DNA from: a virus
Strand: one strand, 5' to 3'
Length of the DNA stretch: 40,395 bases
Virus record (IMG/VR): IMGVR_UViG_3300037247_000370
Location: 1 to 40,395 of that record
Shown: positions 37,329 to 40,395 of the stretch, piece by piece
Position numbering within the stretch: position 1 is the first letter of the stretch
How the letters are laid out: every line of letters starts with the position of its first letter
Translations under genes and position numbers: made by a program
The notes under the pieces: generated by a model
Told to the model about the DNA's origin: nothing
The model's input: the letters and a program-made list of their open reading frames with translations, nothing else
Database searches by the model: none

Positions 37329-39209
37329 CTATGGATAGTTAAGCCATTCTGGTTCTGGTTCGTACTCATCTGACTGTATCTCCTCCCATTTCCTTTGGAA
37401 CATCTCCTCTAGGACATCATTTGGAATGTCCGCAGCATTGATTCCGGACATGACTCCTATTCCCGACTCATAGTGGTAGTCTCCATCCTTTAGCATTTGG
37501 ATGGGAGTTCTATGAAGGTGGACATCGGGACCAGTTGGTGCAGACGGCTTTCCAATTGCCAGGTGCATGGCAAGAGTATCAACGGCATCATCATGGCGTA
37601 GGAGAGCCAAGTCTTCTGTAAAGTTCTCTATCTGATACCACAGGTCCCGGTAGGGAGACTCACTGGACCTATCCAATGGCAGCTTCATACGATACTGCTT
37701 GAACCTCCAGTGAAGACCCGAAATCTTGTCCGGCTTCTTATAGGACGTTGGAAACTTTATCGGCAGCACACGACAGGGAACTTGTCCCTCTCCATACATA
37801 GAGGGCAGATCATGCTTCAATCTCTCAGCAAATTCCAGTTGTATGGAATAGGCCTCTACGGCGACCAAGGGCACCTGCCACTTCAAAGCCATAAGATAAG
37901 TCCTTCTAATGACTTCCTCGGACGATTTCTTACCCAACCATAGGTCCAGAGACCACAAGGTGTCCCTATAGTCGTTGGAGTTTTCTATCCCCATTACGTG
38001 GATGCACGAGAAGTCCGAAGTCTCCGAAACCGTAGGTGCCCAGTCGATCGTAATGAATCGTCGCATACCAGATACGGACGGTCCAAAGGGTCTGGTACAT
38101 ATATGAGGCAAGGGTGTGGGCTCAGCAAGGGTGTTTTCCCACCCGACGAGCTGGTGTGATACCATAGTTGCTTGTGAATTAAGGGGATCATTTTCAAAGG
38201 CACCATCTTGGTTCTCCACCCAGTAGGTATTGAGTTCAGGATGTATACGCAGAATTCTCTCTGCTTCGGTTACCGGGTTATTCTCATACTGGGCCGCATA
38301 TGCTGCCGGACCCATCCTCCTCTTCTGAATCTCCTGCCACTTACTCCCCATCTTCTCGGGCCACTCATCCTGAGTCCTGCCCTCCTTATTGACAAAGGTA
38401 ACAGCATGAAAGATTTTCTTCCAGTCTATAATCCTTGCATCCTTCGTGCTGTGAAGCCAATAGATGAAGGTTCTCCGGGAGAGAAGTGTGCCAACTATAC
38501 GAATGCGTACCGAGAAGTCATCCGCCATGGGGTATACCACGTTGAAGAAGAAGGACTTGAACCTCCCAATGTTCTCCGATGGGGCCATAACCAGGGAATC
38601 ATCCTTCTCCACGTCATCGAAGTAGATTTCGTGGGGCCGTTTTCCAAGAGCAGCTCCCATAATTGGGAGACCGGTTATCATTGCCCCATTCCGGAGCTTG
38701 ATCTGGGAGTGATTCCAGATGCCCTGATTACGAGCTGGCTTGAGAACGCCGAAGTCCTCAATGATCTTGTCATTGCCCTCTATCTGTACCATAAAGTCAT
38801 CGAAGGTAGTCGTAATGAAGTCCTGCTTTGCCAGGAACATTACCGTCTCCCAGTGTGGCCTGGACACTACCTTGCGGAGTATGTTCTCCTTAATGAGTGT
38901 GGACTTCGCTGCTGAGCGAGGTGCCGCCGTCACCGATAGCTGATTACATTCCCAGTGATAAATCCACCTATAGTGCATGTCCGGTGATCTCAGAGCCCCG
39001 TGCTTATAGAAGGGACCACGCCCCCCCTCAGTTGTGGGGAAGAGGTAAAATTCGCGGAAGAAGGCCCACGACGCCACCTCCAGGTCAGGTCTCCCTTCCA
39101 GCTTCACGGCATTCACCCGTGCCATTCTCATCCCCTTCTCATCCAGGGTTGGATAGTCGGGTGGGAGGGGCCAGAAATTATTCCCTTTGATTGGAAAGAC
39201 TACGGCCAT
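37329..39209 (-). CDS. terL: Terminase large subunit
   Basis: 626 residues with both terminase domains. The ATPase has a P-loop variant, APRSAAKST (96-104), Walker B IYFDDVEKDDS (195-205, D198/D199), and the coupling motif IRIVGTLLS (236-244). The RNase H-like nuclease follows: FITIDWAP (D389), the VAVEAYS acidic strand, and RHDDAVDTLAMHL. It packages DNA into the prohead through the portal and cuts it. It starts 10 bases inside the upstream gene. The P-loop lacks the usual G-K-T/S glycine but keeps K102-S103-T104. Confidence 0.93.
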   Translation of the reverse strand: MAVVFPIKGNNFWPLPPDYPTLDEKGMRMARVNAVKLEGRPDLEVASWAFFREFYLFPTTEGGRGPFYKHGALRSPDMHYRWIYHWECNQLSVTAAPRSAAKSTLIKENILRKVVSRPHWETVMFLAKQDFITTTFDDFMVQIEGNDKIIEDFGVLKPARNQGIWNHSQIKLRNGAMITGLPIMGAALGKRPHEIYFDDVEKDDSLVMAPSENIGRFKSFFFNVVYPMADDFSVRIRIVGTLLSRRTFIYWLHSTKDARIIDWKKIFHAVTFVNKEGRTQDEWPEKMGSKWQEIQKRRMGPAAYAAQYENNPVTEAERILRIHPELNTYWVENQDGAFENDPLNSQATMVSHQLVGWENTLAEPTPLPHICTRPFGPSVSGMRRFITIDWAPTVSETSDFSCIHVMGIENSNDYRDTLWSLDLWLGKKSSEEVIRRTYLMALKWQVPLVAVEAYSIQLEFAERLKHDLPSMYGEGQVPCRVLPIKFPTSYKKPDKISGLHWRFKQYRMKLPLDRSSESPYRDLWYQIENFTEDLALLRHDDAVDTLAMHLAIGKPSAPTGPDVHLHRTPIQMLKDGDYHYESGIGVMSGINAADIPNDVLEEMFQRKWEEIQSDEYEPEPEWLNYP

Positions 39210-39418
39210 ACAAGTGCCACACTATCCTCTGGTAGGTCTTCTATCCAGAATACCTTGAAGACACGGCCATAGGAATTTATAGTCATCTCTGTGGTATCCT
39301 CACTAGCCCCCAGGGTCTTCCATCCTTTCTTGCTAACTCCAATTAGAAACTTCTCCGGGTCGATCTTTCCAGACATGGCCCAGACGTAGTTCAGGACCTC
39401 ATGGATTTTCTTTTCCAT
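39200..39418 (-). CDS. Small hypothetical protein before terL
   Basis: 72 residues from the ATG at 39418, two bases after the preceding TAG (TAG-TT-ATG). The longer frame from 39448 would overlap the upstream gene. The product (MEKKIHEVLNYVWAMSGKIDPEKFLIG.., SYGRVFKVFWIEDLPEDSV) is a small alpha/beta protein of unknown function, overlapping the terminase start by 10 bases. Confidence 0.6.
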   Translation of the reverse strand: MEKKIHEVLNYVWAMSGKIDPEKFLIGVSKKGWKTLGASEDTTEMTINSYGRVFKVFWIEDLPEDSVALVWP

Positions 39419-39420
39419 AA

Positions 39421-39600
39421 CTACACCTTCTGACAACCCCGTGGGCACTGAAGGTCTTTCTCCGTAAAGACACCCTTCCCATCGAAAACCTCTTTACAGT
39501 GCTTACACCAGACAAGGTTACCCAGAAGCGTCTGGCTATCTGTATATTGTGAGGTCATTACACGAAAAAGAATTTCATGCATTTCATCTGACATCTTCAT
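39421..39600 (-). CDS. Small zinc-ribbon protein
   Basis: 59 residues from the ATG at 39600, again TAG-TT-ATG after the preceding stop. A helix (SDEMHEILFRVMTSQYTD) is followed by a zinc ribbon, CKHC then CPRGC. Unknown function; the helix start, MHEILFRVM, resembles KIHEVLNYVW in the next gene, so the two may share an ancestor in part. Confidence 0.6.
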   Translation of the reverse strand: MKMSDEMHEILFRVMTSQYTDSQTLLGNLVWCKHCKEVFDGKGVFTEKDLQCPRGCQKV

Positions 39601-39602
39601 AA

Positions 39603-39770
39603 CTACTCCTTGGGACACTTGGGACATTTATCAGCATTTATATCTAACGTCCCATCCTTCAAAGCTGTCATGGAATAGCACTCTCCACACAGCATGCATT
39701 CGATATGGGGTGTCATATCCCCCGGAGCCTTGAAAATCTTGTCCGTCACCATTTCTTTTTCATACTTCAT
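39603..39770 (-). CDS. Small zinc-ribbon protein
   Basis: 55 residues from the ATG at 39770 (MKYEKEMVTDKIF..), two bases after the TAG of the proline-rich gene, with GGAAG upstream. The longer frame from 39884 overlaps that gene. CMLCGEC and CPKC pairs form a zinc ribbon. Function unknown. Confidence 0.6.
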   Translation of the reverse strand: MKYEKEMVTDKIFKAPGDMTPHIECMLCGECYSMTALKDGTLDINADKCPKCPKE

Positions 39771-39772
39771 AA

Positions 39773-40395
39773 CTATGCTTCCAGGAGGGAGAAGGACAAG
39801 AACCCCGCAGTGGCCACAATGAAGGCCCCCATTACGTGAGGAGCCACCAGGTGCCCATTCTGGAATCTTATAACCCTGCCACACAGTGTAGAGACAAAGC
39901 AGGGATCGCTGACCATAGCATTGAACCGCTCGTCAAATGCCGCTTGGAACTCCGGAGGCCAGGTGTTATAACTCAGATTTTTATTACACGTGCCAGAAAG
40001 GAAACGACGCCAGAACTTATGGGAGTCCCTTGTCTTTATCCAGGTCATCGTCTGGTCTGTGAGAATCTGATGACGCTCCACCCTCTTGACCTCAGCAGCA
40101 TCGACTTGTGGGACCTCTTCTACTGCCGCCAAAGCCTCTGTTGCTGAAACTTCCACTTGATTTTCACCGGGAGAGATTAGCTCTTCCTCGCCTACGACCT
40201 CATATTGGTCAAAGTCAGCTACATTCTCAGACGCTGTGCTCCCTACAGTTCCCATACTAACACTAGCTGGGGCTTTCATCTCCGGGGAATCCTGCTGCGG
40301 CGGCTTCGGGGGCCAGGAAGCGGGCGGATATATGGGGGGTGTGGGAAGGGGCGTCGGCGGAACCATCAGAGGCTCGGGGGGTGGAGATGTCGGGG
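39773..40395 (-). CDS. Proline-rich protein with hydrophobic C-terminus, continues from the window edge
   Basis: The frame is open from 40395 to a TAG at 39773. It encodes a proline-rich stretch (PPTPLPTPPIYPPASWPPKP), an acidic linker and a folded C-terminal part (TWIKTRDSHKFWRRFLSG.., WPPEFQAAFDERFNAM). It ends in a hydrophobic helix, GAFIVATAGFLSFSLL, that could be a tail anchor. Joined across the window ends to the frame at 103-1, it makes one 241-codon gene. An internal ATG at 40366 is the first start within this piece. Function is not recognised; a small-terminase or membrane role cannot be excluded. Confidence 0.6.
   Translation of the reverse strand, partial: PTSPPPEPLMVPPTPLPTPPIYPPASWPPKPPQQDSPEMKAPASVSMGTVGSTASENVADFDQYEVVGEEELISPGENQVEVSATEALAAVEEVPQVDAAEVKRVERHQILTDQTMTWIKTRDSHKFWRRFLSGTCNKNLSYNTWPPEFQAAFDERFNAMVSDPCFVSTLCGRVIRFQNGHLVAPHVMGAFIVATAGFLSFSLLEA

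Larger units (their letters stand above)
4046..40176. repeat. Dispersed 11-bp motif family ACCGGGAGAGR (15 exact copies)
   Basis: Exact copies on the plus strand start at 12631, 13414, 14007, 15796, 18795, 21466, 24832, 29594, 33639 and 40166. Exact copies on the minus strand lie at 4046, 8519, 10270, 20430 and 36825. One-sided variants keeping CCGGGAGAGA are at 5855, 31008 and 38475 (plus) and 8273 and 24946 (minus). Looser ones are at 9493, 9972, 11462 and 14125. Flanks are not conserved. Copies occur in different reading frames and twice in non-coding leaders, so the constraint appears to act on DNA or RNA, not on protein. Confidence 0.8.

Noticed and set aside
1-40395. CRISPR array, insertion sequence, integrase or attachment site
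   Set aside because: No regularly spaced repeats with unique spacers, no transposase or integrase motifs, and no intact tRNA gene that would mark an attachment site.

Overview
This window reads as the genome, probably the whole genome, of a tailed double-stranded DNA phage with a short, podovirus-like tail. The host is a bacterium that uses Shine-Dalgarno initiation; nothing visible identifies it further. The evidence is a virion gene set in classic order (terminase large subunit, portal, scaffold, major capsid protein, adaptor and nozzle-type tail proteins, large internal virion-type proteins, tail-spike-like proteins) next to a compact DNA metabolism set. Genes are packed with ATGA, TAATG and GTGA stop/start overlaps.

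Layout. A divergent control region lies at about 3983-4237, with back-to-back sigma70-type promoters at 4081-4109 (minus) and 4155-4183 (plus). The plus strand carries the early/DNA block (4238-15468). It holds a uracil-DNA glycosylase/exonuclease/family A DNA polymerase fusion, two membrane microproteins, a DUF4406-type protein, a metallophosphoesterase, an ERCC4-type nuclease, a dATP/dGTP pyrophosphohydrolase-like protein, a PD-(D/E)XK exonuclease, a Sak4-like ATPase, an SSB-like protein, two odd tRNA-like elements, a GroES co-chaperonin, zinc-ribbon proteins and a winged-helix-like protein. The minus strand carries all virion genes: 40395 down to 15465, plus 3982 down to 1. The two ends of the window join in frame into one proline-rich ORF of 241 codons. 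A circular (or circularly permuted) 40,395-bp map is therefore likely. On that map one minus-strand late unit runs from about 4063 through the junction to 15465, where it meets the early unit tail to tail over a shared CTAG.

How it works together. The polymerase fusion could replicate DNA and act on uracil. The Sak4-like ATPase, SSB and exonuclease form a recombination module. The pyrophosphohydrolase would adjust the purine dNTP pool, and GroES probably helps fold a capsid protein. No helicase, primase, RNA polymerase, integrase, endolysin or convincing small terminase was recognised, so these roles must be filled by unrecognised genes or by the host.

Most unusual signals: (1) an 11-bp asymmetric motif, ACCGGGAGAGR, with 15 exact copies around the map, in several reading frames, on both strands and in two non-coding leaders; (2) two tandem truncated or aberrant tRNA-like elements separated by an 8-codon mini-ORF; (3) paralogous beta-helix genes that appear to start at ATA and CTG; (4) the UDG-polymerase fusion with an altered motif C; (5) a beta-helix protein fused to a tail-adaptor-like domain.
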